A DNA stretch of 64,000 nt from an uncultured Bacteroidota bacterium (GCA_902800395.1 CADCEC010000004.1:124001-188000); one strand, 5' to 3'. Positions 16,766-25,699 are shown, counted from the stretch's first letter. The notes: generated by a model not told the origin, from the letters alone. A program made the numbers and translations.

Positions 16766-17446
16766 ATGAAAAAAGCATTTCTTATCCTCGCCATGGCGGC
16801 GATGCTCTTCGCCTCCTGCGATAAGGACAACGATAACGACAGCGACAACTGGGTCGACCTCGGCCTGCCCAGCGGCACGCTGTGGGCCACTTGCAACCTC
16901 GGCGCCGACAGCCCCGAGGGCTACGGCGACTACTTCGCCTGGGGCGAGACCAGCACAAAGGACCTCTACGACTGGAGTACCTATCGCTACTGCACGGCGG
17001 AGGGCGACAGCCTGCTGGCGCTGACGAAGTACAACACCTCGACCAGCTACGGCACGGTGGACGGCCTTACCACTTTGCAGCCCATGGACGATGCCGCCAC
17101 CGCCCGCCTCTCCGGCGCCCGCATGCCGACCCGAGAGGACTGGGAGGAGCTGCTGGCGGGCACCACTGCCGAATGGGCCACGCAGAACGGCGTGGGTGGC
17201 TACCGTCTCACCGCCCCCAACGGCAACAGCCTCTTCCTGCCCGCTGCCGGCAGCAGCAACGGTGCGGAACTGGTAGTCGCCGGCGAGTACGGCTTCTACT
17301 GGTCGGCCTCGCTCTACACCGACAGCCCCGACGACGCATGGAGCTTCAGCTTCCTGCCCGGCGACCATCGCATAGGCAGTTTCGGCTACCGCTCCGACGG
17401 CCAGTCCATCCGCCCCGTGAAAAAACAAATAAATAGCAAGCAATAA
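16766..17446 (+). CDS. lipoprotein with Fibrobacter-type major paralogous (SUMF1/C-type lectin-like) domain
   Basis: Signal MKKAFLILAMAAMLFASC, then DKDNDND and one repeat domain typical of many Bacteroidales surface proteins: WVDLGLPSGTLWATCNLGA, YFAWGET, MPTREDWEELL, NGNSLFLPAAG, YWSASLYTDSPDDAWSFSF and GQSIRPV. These motifs correspond to the Fib_succ_major/DUF1566-like formylglycine-enzyme fold, which here lacks obvious catalytic cysteines and is thought structural or adhesive. 226 aa. It lies 12 bp before the LRR protein and is probably in one operon with it. Confidence 0.8.
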   Translation: MKKAFLILAMAAMLFASCDKDNDNDSDNWVDLGLPSGTLWATCNLGADSPEGYGDYFAWGETSTKDLYDWSTYRYCTAEGDSLLALTKYNTSTSYGTVDGLTTLQPMDDAATARLSGARMPTREDWEELLAGTTAEWATQNGVGGYRLTAPNGNSLFLPAAGSSNGAELVVAGEYGFYWSASLYTDSPDDAWSFSFLPGDHRIGSFGYRSDGQSIRPVKKQINSKQ

Positions 17447-17458
17447 AACCGTATCACA

Positions 17459-19651
17459 ATGAAAAAAGCAGTATTCACATTGGCCATCCTTGCGATGGTG
17501 ACCCTCGGCCTCAGGGCTCAGGATTCCGTTTTCAGCTACACCCACCAGGGCACGACGCTGTATTACATCGTCGACAGCACTGGCGATGCTACCGTGGTGG
17601 CACCGCTGTATCCCAACGTGCACTACAACGCTGACAGCACCGTTGTCGAGACGTGGTGGGGCTACAGCAAGCCACAAGGCGCGGTGACGGTGCCCGACTC
17701 GGTGCCTTTCCTCGGCACCAACCATGCTGTGACCAAGGTGGGCAGCAACGCCTTCCGGCGCTGCGATTCCGTGACGGCCATCACCCTGCCTGCCAGCGTC
17801 ACCACCCTCGGCCGTAACTGCTTCCGTCAATGCTTTAGACTAGCCTCCATTAACATCCCGCAAGGCGTCACCTTGATAGGTTATTCTGCTTTCTCTGACT
17901 GCATCGGCCTGACTTCTGTCGTCATTCCCTCCAGCGTCACCGCCATCGGCGAATGGGCTTTCAGCAGGTGCTATAGCCTCACTTCCGTCGCCATCCCCGA
18001 GGGCGTCACCGAAATCCCTTCTTACTGCTTCTATTACGACAGCCTGCTCACTGTGGTCAACCTCCCCTCGAGCCTGACCACCATCGGCAAACGTTCTTTC
18101 AACAGATGCACCAGTCTCCAATCGATAAACCTCCCCAATGGTCTTACCATTATAGACGACAACGCTTTCGACTACTGCTCCAGTCTTCATTCGATAACCC
18201 TTCCCGCTAGCCTGGACTCCATTGGTATCGCCGCTTTCGGTTGGTGCGAGTCGCTTGAGCAGATAAGCATCCCCGGCGGTGTGAGCACCATCGGCGAGTG
18301 GGCCTTCAACAACTGCCACAGCCTCCAGAGCGTCACCCTTGGCGAGGGCGTGGAGACAATAGGCCAGTGCGCCTTCCGCGAATGCGGCAGCCTCACCAGC
18401 GTCAACTACCCCTCGACGTTGCGGGTGATTGGGGGCTACGCCTTCCAGTACGACACGCTCCTCGCCACCCCGCTCAACCTCCCCGATGGCTTCCGGACGA
18501 TAGGCATTGTGGCCTTTGGTGACTGCAACAGCATTCTCTCCATCAGCCTGCCGGGGACCATGGATTCGATTTCTCCGCAGGTGTTCTGGGGCTGCAAGGG
18601 TCTGCAGAGCGTCACCCTCGGCGAGGGCATCAGGAAGATAGGTGCCAACGCATTTTTCAAATGCCCCAGCTTGACGAGCATCAATTTTCCCTCCTCGTTG
18701 AGAGTCATCGAGGGGGCGGCATTCACCGACGACAGCTCTCTAGCCGTCCCGATCAACCTTCCCGAGGGATTCCTCTCGCTGGGCACCAATGCCTTCCGCA
18801 GCTGTGTCAGCATCCCCTCCGTCAGCCTGCCGGGGACTGTGGATTCGATTCCCCAAGCCGTGTTCCTCGGCTGCACGGGTCTTCAAACTGCCACCCTCGG
18901 CGAGGGCATCAGAATAATCGACAATCATGCATTCTACGGTTGCGACCATCTGCGCCATGTCGATTTTCCCTCCACGCTTGAAGAGGTGGGTAAAATGGTC
19001 TTTGCTTGGTGTGCCGCGCTCGACAGCCTCTTCTTCCCTCCGAGCACGCACCAGTTGGGCTATGCTGCCATCGCCGTATGCGAGAATCTGAAGGCGGTGC
19101 AGTTGCCCGAGGGCTTGGAGGTGATGGATTCCCTGCTGCTTTACGGAACGGGCATCGAGACTCTCATTGTGCCGCCGCACGTCTCCCGCATCGAGTATGC
19201 GGCCCTCGTCCGTTGCCAACATCTCCATAAGGTCGAGCTGCCCGCCGCCGTCACCTATCTCGGCGACAGCCTCTTCTTTGGCGGCACACCTCTCGACACG
19301 CTGATCCTCGGCTGCACAGTGCCTCCCACTTTGGGCAGCGGCGTCTTCAAGCATTACAACACCCTCCTCATCGTCCCCTGCGGCGCCGCCGAAACTTACC
19401 GCCAACACCCCGTTTGGGGGCGCTTCGCCAATATCGAAGAGAACTGCAATGCCATCGATGATGCTGACGCTTCGGCCGTCAACATCTATGCCGCCAACGG
19501 CCGCATCATTGTCGAAGGTGCCGAAGGCGAAACTGTGTACATCTACGACCTTACCGGCCGCAGTGTCTGCAACGACAGCCTCCCCACCGGAGTCTACCTC
19601 GTCAAAGTCAGCAACCGCCCGGCCCGGAAAGTGGTGGTGCTGAATCATTGA
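17459..19651 (+). CDS. BspA-type leucine-rich repeat surface protein with type IX sorting domain
   Basis: Signal peptide (MKKAVFTLAILAMVTLGLRAQ), then about 22 LRR_5 repeats of roughly 23 residues (pattern ...GxxAFxxCxSLTSVxLPxSVTxIG...), for example IGEWAFSRCYSLTSVAIPEG. The C-terminus (residues ~670-730) has the type IX signal NGRIIVEG, VYIYDLTGRSV, GVYLVKVSNRPARKVVV. BspA-like proteins mediate adhesion to host proteins or glycans in oral and gut Bacteroidales. The closing coding DNA (cgcccggcccggaaagtggt) is identical to that of the protease at 13214-16555, pointing to recent shared ancestry or conversion of sorting domains. Confidence 0.93.
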   Translation: MKKAVFTLAILAMVTLGLRAQDSVFSYTHQGTTLYYIVDSTGDATVVAPLYPNVHYNADSTVVETWWGYSKPQGAVTVPDSVPFLGTNHAVTKVGSNAFRRCDSVTAITLPASVTTLGRNCFRQCFRLASINIPQGVTLIGYSAFSDCIGLTSVVIPSSVTAIGEWAFSRCYSLTSVAIPEGVTEIPSYCFYYDSLLTVVNLPSSLTTIGKRSFNRCTSLQSINLPNGLTIIDDNAFDYCSSLHSITLPASLDSIGIAAFGWCESLEQISIPGGVSTIGEWAFNNCHSLQSVTLGEGVETIGQCAFRECGSLTSVNYPSTLRVIGGYAFQYDTLLATPLNLPDGFRTIGIVAFGDCNSILSISLPGTMDSISPQVFWGCKGLQSVTLGEGIRKIGANAFFKCPSLTSINFPSSLRVIEGAAFTDDSSLAVPINLPEGFLSLGTNAFRSCVSIPSVSLPGTVDSIPQAVFLGCTGLQTATLGEGIRIIDNHAFYGCDHLRHVDFPSTLEEVGKMVFAWCAALDSLFFPPSTHQLGYAAIAVCENLKAVQLPEGLEVMDSLLLYGTGIETLIVPPHVSRIEYAALVRCQHLHKVELPAAVTYLGDSLFFGGTPLDTLILGCTVPPTLGSGVFKHYNTLLIVPCGAAETYRQHPVWGRFANIEENCNAIDDADASAVNIYAANGRIIVEGAEGETVYIYDLTGRSVCNDSLPTGVYLVKVSNRPARKVVVLNH

Positions 19652-19658
19652 TATTTGT

Positions 19659-19666
19659 ATCTTTGC
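19659..19666 (+). promoter_or_regulatory. TATCTTTG promoter for the beta-barrel/S41 pair
   Basis: TAnnTTTG core starting 8 bp after the LRR stop; leader of about 55 nt to the ATG at 19723. Confidence 0.7.
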
Positions 19667-19722
19667 AATTCGAAAACAATGTTGATTGTTGTGTAATTAT
19701 TAATTTATTAACTCATTTGTAA

Positions 19723-20388
19723 ATGAATAAACGTATTATTATTCTCTTTGTCCTCCTCCTGAGTATGACGACCGAAGTGGTCAATGCCCAGTGGGCAGTG
19801 GGCATCAAGGGCGGTGTGAACACCACCTCCGTCGACCGTTCCAACGCGGGACGTATCGATGAAAGCTATTCCTCTCTCCGAGGCATCGATTTGGGCATCC
19901 AAGCCCACTACTCTTTCAACGACTGGCTGGCCATTCGTGTCGATTTGGACTATATGACCCGCTCTCATCGCATGGATCGAAATCTCAACATTATCGATAC
20001 CCTTTTCATGGAGTACTCCAACTCCTACCTCATGCTTCCCGTGATGGCCGACTTCTCGTTTGGCGGGAAGAAGCTGCGCGGTCATCTGCTTTGCGGCGGC
20101 TTCGCCGGCTACTGGCTGACGGCTCACCGCAATGGAGTTACTTTTAGCGTGACGGGCTTATATGATACCGACGAAGACCTTGAGTTCAACGACGAGACAC
20201 AACGCCTCACGGCAGGCCTGGCCGCCGGCGTGAGCCTCTCCTACGACATCAATAATTGGCTGGGTGTCAACCTCGACGCTCTCTACTATTACGACCTCGT
20301 CAGCTACCACAAGGGTTACGACCACCTCAACGACCCCCGCTATCTCAGCACTTTAACTATAGACTTGGGTGTTTACTATAAATTCTAA
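19723..20388 (+). CDS. outer-membrane beta-barrel protein (PorT/OMP_b-brl_2 type)
   Basis: 221-aa protein with signal MNKRIIILFVLLLSMTTEVVNAQ and alternating hydrophobic strands ending in an aromatic C-terminus (DLGVYYKF), as expected for an eight-stranded barrel. WAVGIKGGVNTTS and GVSLSYDINNWLGVNLDALYYYDL match the family's beta-signal pattern. Next gene follows after 12 bp. Function unknown; such barrels are frequent companions of envelope operons. Confidence 0.8.
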   Translation: MNKRIIILFVLLLSMTTEVVNAQWAVGIKGGVNTTSVDRSNAGRIDESYSSLRGIDLGIQAHYSFNDWLAIRVDLDYMTRSHRMDRNLNIIDTLFMEYSNSYLMLPVMADFSFGGKKLRGHLLCGGFAGYWLTAHRNGVTFSVTGLYDTDEDLEFNDETQRLTAGLAAGVSLSYDINNWLGVNLDALYYYDLVSYHKGYDHLNDPRYLSTLTIDLGVYYKF

Positions 20389-20400
20389 AATCGAAATGTC

Positions 20401-21684
20401 ATGAAAAGAAATATCATTATTTTGACGCTTGTCGCCTTGTTTTTCACCGGCTGCCGCAAAGAGGCCGACTATTTTCCCTATCTCGGGGAGGAAAGCAATT
20501 TGGCCTACAACTCCTATGCCTCCCAGTTCGACTACCTCTGGAAGTGCATCAGCATGGGTTATGTGTTCTGGGATATCGAAAAAACCGACTGGGACGCTGT
20601 CTACGATGAGCTTATGCCCCAGTTCGAAGCCTTGGATGCAACCTACAAGGCCGGCGGTGACGTGACCCTCGACGACTTGGAGACGCTCTATAACCGTGCT
20701 CTGGGCGGCATGGTCGACCACCACATGACCGTCGTGATAAGGAATATCCACCCCTCTCCCAACGACACCAAGACTTATGCTGCCTTCCGGCCCGGACAAG
20801 CCGAAGTGGCAACGAGGGATTACTTTTTCGAATCGGTTTACGATGAAAAGGTATCGATGCGCGCTTTCCTCGACGGTATCGACGGGCAGTATAGCCTCGC
20901 CGCACATCAGACGGCCACCGTCCTCTCGCCGGCACTCGGTGACAGCGTGACCTATCATTACTGTCTGATCAACCTCCCTGACGGACGCCAGATTCCCTAT
21001 CTGTGGCAGTCGGGTGCTTCGCTCACCAGCATCCTGCCCACTTTGGGCAGCACTGCGGATGCCGCTGCCGCCGCCGCTGTCGTCGACAGTTGGTTTACTG
21101 CCGCCACCACCCTCCCGCGTACGAAGCTGGCTGGAATCATCCTCGACAACAGGGCCAACAGCGGAGGCGAAACGAACGATATCAATCTCATTATCGGCTC
21201 TTTCCTCAACGAAAAAGCCGTGTGGGGGGAGAACCGTACCAAGGAAGGTCCGGGACGTTTTGAGTACACTGCATGGGTTCCCACTTACGTTTTTCCTGAG
21301 AATACCCCTTACCATCGCGACCTCACTACCGAGAATATCCCCTATGTCGTCCTCTGCGACATCAACTCCATCAGCATGGGCGAAATAGAACCCTCCGTTA
21401 TCAAGACGTTGCTGCCCACAAGCTATATCATCGGTGAGCGTACCTGCGGCGCCACAGGGTCGCTCTTGCCCGCCAATAATATTGACCTCACCTATGGTGG
21501 CCCCTTTGGAGACCTCCAAAAGATGAATCACTACGTCTATACCTCTACCATGGAGTGTAAGATTGGCGGTATAAACCGTGAGGGTACCGGTCTGGTCCCC
21601 GACAAGATTGTCAACCGCAAAGACTATGGCGGAAGCTTCAAGCCCCAGCTTGACGAGGCTATACAATACATACAAGGGTATTAA
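20401..21684 (+). CDS. S41 family (C-terminal-processing-like) peptidase, lipoprotein
   Basis: Lipoprotein signal MKRNIIILTLVALFFTGC. An N-terminal helical region (YNSYASQFDYLWKCISMGYVFWDIEKTDWDAVYDEL) typical of Bacteroidetes S41 proteins is followed by the protease core: GIILDNRANSGGETNDINL, LCDINSISMGEIEPS with the candidate nucleophile Ser, and GERTCGATGS. 427 aa. No clear PDZ motif is seen. Probably periplasmic or surface-anchored. A bidirectional hairpin follows. Confidence 0.85.
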   Translation: MKRNIIILTLVALFFTGCRKEADYFPYLGEESNLAYNSYASQFDYLWKCISMGYVFWDIEKTDWDAVYDELMPQFEALDATYKAGGDVTLDDLETLYNRALGGMVDHHMTVVIRNIHPSPNDTKTYAAFRPGQAEVATRDYFFESVYDEKVSMRAFLDGIDGQYSLAAHQTATVLSPALGDSVTYHYCLINLPDGRQIPYLWQSGASLTSILPTLGSTADAAAAAAVVDSWFTAATTLPRTKLAGIILDNRANSGGETNDINLIIGSFLNEKAVWGENRTKEGPGRFEYTAWVPTYVFPENTPYHRDLTTENIPYVVLCDINSISMGEIEPSVIKTLLPTSYIIGERTCGATGSLLPANNIDLTYGGPFGDLQKMNHYVYTSTMECKIGGINREGTGLVPDKIVNRKDYGGSFKPQLDEAIQYIQGY

Positions 21685-21703
21685 ACTTGAGTGAAAGGTA
21701 AAG

Positions 21704-21790
21704 AAAACCCTCATTCCCATATTCTTCTACCATATTTCGACCATTATAATGGTAGAAATATGGTAGAAATATGGTTGAAATGAGGGTTTT
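21704..21790. terminator. bidirectional hairpin built from ATGGTAGAAAT repeats
   Basis: Arms AAAACCCTCATT (21704-21715) and AATGAGGGTTTT (21779-21790) are perfect complements; inner CCAT/ATGG-containing copies of ATGGTAGAAAT extend the stem. It separates convergent genes and touches the last codon of the minus-strand TlpA-like gene. Confidence 0.75.
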
Positions 21791-22904
21791 ATTCACCCTT
21801 CAGGGCTTTCTCCACCTCGTGGACGAGTCTTTCGCCTCGGAAATTGCCGAGGACGGTGCCGTCGCGATCGATGAGGAAGAGCTGCGGGATGGAGGAGAAT
21901 CCGTAGAGTTTGGCGATGCCATTATAGGTGGTGTCCAGCATGTGGGGATAAGGCAGGCTCATGGCGTAGAGCCCCGCCTGATGGTTGTCGGGATAGTCGA
22001 AGGCTCCAACGCCCACAATGACCAGCCCCTGGTCGGCGTATTTCTTGTACAGCGGCTTGAGGTACTCGGTGATTTCCTGCCGGCAGGGGCCGCACCAGGA
22101 GGCCCAGAAGTCCACCACCGCCACATGCCCCTTGATGAGCTTCGACAGGCGGTTGCTTTTCCCTGTGGCATAGTCCAATGCCTCGAAATCCACGAAGTGC
22201 CGTCCCTTGCCCATAGACCGTTGGGCCAGACTTAGCTGATGATTTTCGCTCAGGGGGCGGTAGTTGCGCACCGAAGGCGGTGCGGCGTTGTAGAGCGAGT
22301 CGAGCCGGTTGCGCTGCTCCATGAGGGTGTCGGAATAGTAACGGCCGAACTCGAGGAGACGGCCATAGCATTCCCCCAGGATGTGGGCTCCGGCGAGGTT
22401 GTCGCTGTTGTCGGCATAGATTTGCCAGCTTGTCTCGTAGAAGAGGCTCGAAAGTTCGTCCCAAACGGCACGGTAAGCAATGGAATCTCCGTTGTCCTCG
22501 TATTCGTACTGTTGCCGCTCCAATCGTTTTTCGGGACCCACAAAGCGGTACAGCTGCTCGTTGGTGCGGTTGCCGCTGGCGGTGACATCGGTGAAGTCGA
22601 TGGTCACCTCCATGCCGGGTTCCACCACCACGGGCAAGTGGATGTTGTACAGGTCGGTAATCCAGCCCATGAAGGCGGTGTCGGTATGGCCCCGGAAGGT
22701 GCATTGCCAGTCGTTTACTTCGACGGTATCGAGACCCTTCTGCAGCTGCCAGTTCATTAGCCACACCTGCGCCCCATCCTCCATCTCTATCGGCAGGTTC
22801 TCCATGGTGATGGTGTAATTGTTTTCCTGTGCCTTTACTGGATTTGTCAGCAGCATTGCGCCCAAGGCGAGGGCGGCGAGGGATTTGATGATGTGGTGTT
22901 GCAT
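21789..22904 (-). CDS. TlpA-like thioredoxin-fold protein with DUF4369-type N-terminus
   Basis: Exported disulfide oxidoreductase. From ATG 22904 it starts MQHHIIKSLAALALGAMLL with a signal peptide ending VKAQ; a beta-rich N-terminal domain (DUF4369-like) precedes a helical middle and the thioredoxin domain with VVDFWASWCGPCRQ (CxxC) and the cis-Pro region SSIPQLFLID. 371 aa. An upstream ATG at 22949 overlaps the preceding gene and reads untranslated leader; the conserved AACAC(..)TCCAATATG leader, shared with the preceding gene, supports 22904. Last gene of the sigma-factor operon. Confidence 0.9.
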   Translation of the reverse strand: MQHHIIKSLAALALGAMLLTNPVKAQENNYTITMENLPIEMEDGAQVWLMNWQLQKGLDTVEVNDWQCTFRGHTDTAFMGWITDLYNIHLPVVVEPGMEVTIDFTDVTASGNRTNEQLYRFVGPEKRLERQQYEYEDNGDSIAYRAVWDELSSLFYETSWQIYADNSDNLAGAHILGECYGRLLEFGRYYSDTLMEQRNRLDSLYNAAPPSVRNYRPLSENHQLSLAQRSMGKGRHFVDFEALDYATGKSNRLSKLIKGHVAVVDFWASWCGPCRQEITEYLKPLYKKYADQGLVIVGVGAFDYPDNHQAGLYAMSLPYPHMLDTTYNGIAKLYGFSSIPQLFLIDRDGTVLGNFRGERLVHEVEKALKGE

Positions 22905-22924
22905 ATTAGAGGTGTTTTGGGTAG

Positions 22925-23701
22925 TTAAAATTGCATAGTAAGGCCGCATTCGAGTTCGCAGAGGTGCATTGCGACGGATGTAACCTTGCGGGGAATCATT
23001 GTGGTGGGGGATACCGGGGTGACACTGTAGCGGCCGTTGTCGGCAGGCGAGTAGGACAGCGAGACGAAAGGCTTGAGCGTGAACGCGCCGTAAGGAATCT
23101 CGAACTGGAGGCCGACCACGCCGTAGACATCAATACTGCGGTCGTACTCAATGCCAATGTCGGCGCGGGTGTCCTGCAGGTCGTTGAAACCGATGGTGAC
23201 AGGATTCTCAACAGAGAGGCCGAGGGTGGTCAGCCCCGCTCCGGCGAACAGCTCGAAGCTCGAACCGGCACGCGTCACCCAGCGGAAGTTGGCCGTGACC
23301 GGCACAGCAATGTCGCGATAAACAGAGTTGAGGCTGCCGACTATTCCGTAGGTGCCGTCGGTTACAAAGGAGAGGGTCTGGATGATGTGGCGGTGCTTGT
23401 ATTTCAACTTTGCCTCAATAGACCAGCTGTTGTTGAAGCGGTACTGATAGTCGAAATGGACGGTGAAAAGGGAACTCTGCACGGTGTGGAGGCTGAACTT
23501 GTAGCCGAAGTAGCCCCCATTGGAGAGGTACTGGTTGAAGGAACCCACGTTGTCGAGCAGCGTTGTGCTCACGCCAAAGCCAAACTGGTGTTTCTTTAAG
23601 TCGAAGGTAGGACAGCGATAGTTGCCCTGTGCGCTAGCCGCGCCGATTGACAGAAAGACCATAGCATAGACGGCGAGGAATTTGATGATGTGGTGTGTCA
23701 T
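22925..23701 (-). CDS. outer-membrane beta-barrel protein, 258 aa
   Basis: From ATG 23701: MTHHIIKFLAVYAMVFLSIGAASAQ signal region followed by beta strands with barrel pattern (FGFGVSTTLLDNVGSF, SLFTVHFDYQYRFNNSWSIEAKLKY, VTANFRWVTRAGSSFELFAGAGLTTLG) and a C-terminus MHLCELECGLTMQF. Family not identified. The first residues MxHHIIK and the preceding DNA match the next gene in the operon. Four 22-bp repeats lie upstream. Confidence 0.75.
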   Translation of the reverse strand: MTHHIIKFLAVYAMVFLSIGAASAQGNYRCPTFDLKKHQFGFGVSTTLLDNVGSFNQYLSNGGYFGYKFSLHTVQSSLFTVHFDYQYRFNNSWSIEAKLKYKHRHIIQTLSFVTDGTYGIVGSLNSVYRDIAVPVTANFRWVTRAGSSFELFAGAGLTTLGLSVENPVTIGFNDLQDTRADIGIEYDRSIDVYGVVGLQFEIPYGAFTLKPFVSLSYSPADNGRYSVTPVSPTTMIPRKVTSVAMHLCELECGLTMQF

Positions 23702-23718
23702 ATTGGATGTGTTTTTGA

Positions 23719-23799
23719 TAATGGGTATTATTGTTTGCTGTAATGGGTATTGTTGCGCGCTGTAATGGGTATTATTGCCGACGGTAATGGGTATTGTCA
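23719..23799 (-). repeat. four 22-bp direct repeats
   Basis: TAATGGGTATT(A/G)TT units start at 23719, 23741, 23763 and 23785, exactly 22 bp (two helical turns) apart, in the leader of the minus-strand barrel gene. Confidence 0.9.
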
Positions 23800-23826
23800 C
23801 AAAGCCGCCCGCGCGATGGAGATAGG

Positions 23827-24315
23827 CTATTCTTTGCTAAACCCCTTCCATCCGTACGTTGTTTCAATCTCGATGGAATCGGTGTTGACAAGTCTGATAG
23901 CTGCATTGTTGTACGAGTCATCACCGCCACCGTAAAAGTGTCCTGTATCACCAGCGAATGTATAGGTCGAATGGTAGGTATAATCTCCGTAAAGATGTGG
24001 ACTACCGTCACCATAGGGACCGTCATTGCTTTCGTAAATGCGGATAGAATAGCTGACATTGCTGTCTGTCGCGAAATCGATTTTCACAAAATAAGATTCG
24101 CCCCAATGGCAGATGTGCTCTTCACCGTTGTCGTCAGTCCAGGGCCACTCTCCCTGACGGCCATAGGCTCCGTCCCATTTAGTGCCTTTCAGCACGTTTT
24201 GCTCCTGTGGAGTATTTGGAGTTTCTGTTTTTTCTTTCTCGCAGCCGACGGCAGTCGTCAGCAGCATTGCGCCCGTGGCGAGGACGGTGAAGATTTTGAT
24301 GATGAGGTGTTTCAT
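23827..24315 (-). CDS. lipoprotein, 162 aa
   Basis: Signal MKHLIIKIFTVLATGAMLLTTAVGC with a lipobox, then EKEKTETPN. The mature part is aromatic and Gly/Asp-rich (GYWKGT-like: LKGTKWDGAYGRQGEWPWTD, GDGSPHLYGDYTYHSTYTF), resembling lipocalin-like DUF families but not assignable. Shares the MxHxIIK opening with the two downstream genes. Member of the ECF sigma operon. Confidence 0.7.
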   Translation of the reverse strand: MKHLIIKIFTVLATGAMLLTTAVGCEKEKTETPNTPQEQNVLKGTKWDGAYGRQGEWPWTDDNGEEHICHWGESYFVKIDFATDSNVSYSIRIYESNDGPYGDGSPHLYGDYTYHSTYTFAGDTGHFYGGGDDSYNNAAIRLVNTDSIEIETTYGWKGFSKE

Positions 24316-24366
24316 TGTCTTTATTTTAAAGGTTTGTTTTGTGCTGTGGTATCATCGTTTAGAGGT

Positions 24367-24831
24367 TCACCGGTTGACTTCTTCATAATTGTAGCAAAAG
24401 ACGGCGTGCATTTCGGCGGCGTTGCGGGTGTGGAAGACGGCGAATGTCTTGCTGTCGCAGGAGATGGCGAGGATTTCGGCGTCGGGGGAGTCGCCGAGGA
24501 CGACCTGTGAGTAATCGTGGCGGCTGACCTGACGGGAGAAGACGGCACTGGGGGCGACTTCCTTCAATTCTTCGACAATGTCGGAGAGGGCGAAGTCGGT
24601 GCAGAGTGCCTGCCAGGCGCTGTCGGTGGTGGCTTCGAGGAGGGTGACGTCGATGCGTATGGTGTCATTGACGTGGTAGTTGTGGATATAGCTGGCGGCG
24701 ATGCCGTCGGCATTTTCGTAGCGGAGGTAGAGGTCACTAACATGACGTTGCGGGGCGGTGTATCGCCACACGGCGACACCGACGGCGAGGACTGCCGCCG
24801 CAACAAGGAGTGCTTTGTAACATTTTTTCAT
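24367..24831 (-). CDS. membrane-anchored protein of the sigma-factor operon, 154 aa
   Basis: ATG 24831 overlaps the upstream stop (ATGA). MKKCYKALLVAAAVLAVGVAVW is an N-terminal membrane anchor or signal; the remainder is extracytoplasmic (VSDLYLRYENADGIAASYIHNYHVNDTIRIDVTLLEA, SQVVLGDSPDAEILAISCDSKTFAVFH). No family recognised. Overlap with the putative anti-sigma gene suggests a joint role in sensing or controlling the sigma factor. Confidence 0.7.
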   Translation of the reverse strand: MKKCYKALLVAAAVLAVGVAVWRYTAPQRHVSDLYLRYENADGIAASYIHNYHVNDTIRIDVTLLEATTDSAWQALCTDFALSDIVEELKEVAPSAVFSRQVSRHDYSQVVLGDSPDAEILAISCDSKTFAVFHTRNAAEMHAVFCYNYEEVNR

Positions 24832-25112
24832 ATCTTTGCCATCATTAAGTTCACCTGGGCACAGGCTTCGGAGGTGCAGCACTGGAGGTTGCCGCTGACG
24901 AAGGTGTCGGAGCGGTGGGGGACGAGGAATGAAGCTGCCACCAGGGTCGCCGCCGCAGCGAGGGCGGCTGCGCGTTGCCGCCTCCCGCGGCGGACAGCCC
25001 AGCGGTGGAGGTCGGCATTGTGCTCGGCAGCGAGGGCGGCCACATGTTCGCGGCCGCGGCGGTAGCTCTCGGCGTCGGCTTCAAGGCGTTGCAGTAATTT
25101 TTCTTGGGTCAT
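24828..25112 (-). CDS. putative anti-sigma factor, 94 aa
   Basis: A cytoplasmic charged helix (MTQEKLLQRLEADAESYRRG), a basic linker, one transmembrane helix (AAALAAAATLVAASFLV) and a short outside tail with CCTSEAC. This size and topology, and four-base overlaps with the ECF sigma gene upstream and a membrane protein downstream, are typical of anti-sigma factors, though no zinc-binding HxxxCxxC motif is visible. Confidence 0.6.
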   Translation of the reverse strand: MTQEKLLQRLEADAESYRRGREHVAALAAEHNADLHRWAVRRGRRQRAAALAAAATLVAASFLVPHRSDTFVSGNLQCCTSEACAQVNLMMAKI

Positions 25113-25612
25113 ATCTTGTTGTTGTTTTTCATTTTTGCTATCATGCGGAGACGCATCCGCTGGAAGGAGTCGACACGCATGCCGAGGTGTTCGGCGATTT
25201 CGAGGTCGGTGAGGTCGCGGAGCATCAACGTGAGGGCCAGCCGCTCGCGGTCGTTGAGGCAGGTGGCGAGCTCTTCGATGAGCTCGGCATTGGGGTGGTC
25301 ATCGGGTGCCACAAGGGTGTCGGCCAGGTGCGGGTCGAGGGTCTCGGTCTCGATGTCGGGACGGCGGTTGTAGTGGGAGAGGATGTCGCGGCAGTTCCAG
25401 GCGACCCAAGCGGCCTCCTCGAAGCGCGAGACGTTGGGCCGGAGGGCACCGATGCGCTGCCAGAGGGCCAGATAGCAGTCCTGCACGAGGTCTTCGCACT
25501 GAGCCTCGTTGCCATGTGCGTTGCGCCAGCACAGCAGCCGTATAAGCCCGTGGTGGCGCGTTAACAGGCGGTCCAGCCTGTCATATCCTTTCTTCGGTTT
25601 GTCCTGTTCCAT
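25109..25612 (-). CDS. ECF-type RNA polymerase sigma factor
   Basis: Sigma-70 family, group 4. Region 2 is seen in CEDLVQDCYLALWQRIGALRP and region 4 in LNDRERLALTLMLRDLTDLEIAEHLGMRVDSFQRMRLRMI. From ATG 25612 (MEQDKPKKGYDRLDRLL) it is 167 aa; an upstream ATG at 25651 is in frame but adds a low-complexity lead. First gene of a six-gene minus-strand operon with anti-sigma, membrane protein, lipoprotein, barrel and TlpA-like genes; presumably autoregulated in response to an envelope cue. Confidence 0.88.
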   Translation of the reverse strand: MEQDKPKKGYDRLDRLLTRHHGLIRLLCWRNAHGNEAQCEDLVQDCYLALWQRIGALRPNVSRFEEAAWVAWNCRDILSHYNRRPDIETETLDPHLADTLVAPDDHPNAELIEELATCLNDRERLALTLMLRDLTDLEIAEHLGMRVDSFQRMRLRMIAKMKNNNKI

Positions 25613-25699
25613 GCTCCTTTGGACCCGTGGTGTGTCGGGTGTTCCACCCATAATATAGCCAAAATTTTTGGATTAGCGGACAAAGGAGTAAATTTTTTT

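Noticed and set aside
24831-24838. TATCTTTG on the plus strand at a gene junction
   Set aside because: Both flanking genes are on the minus strand, so the match is probably chance (it spells the overlapping stop and start).
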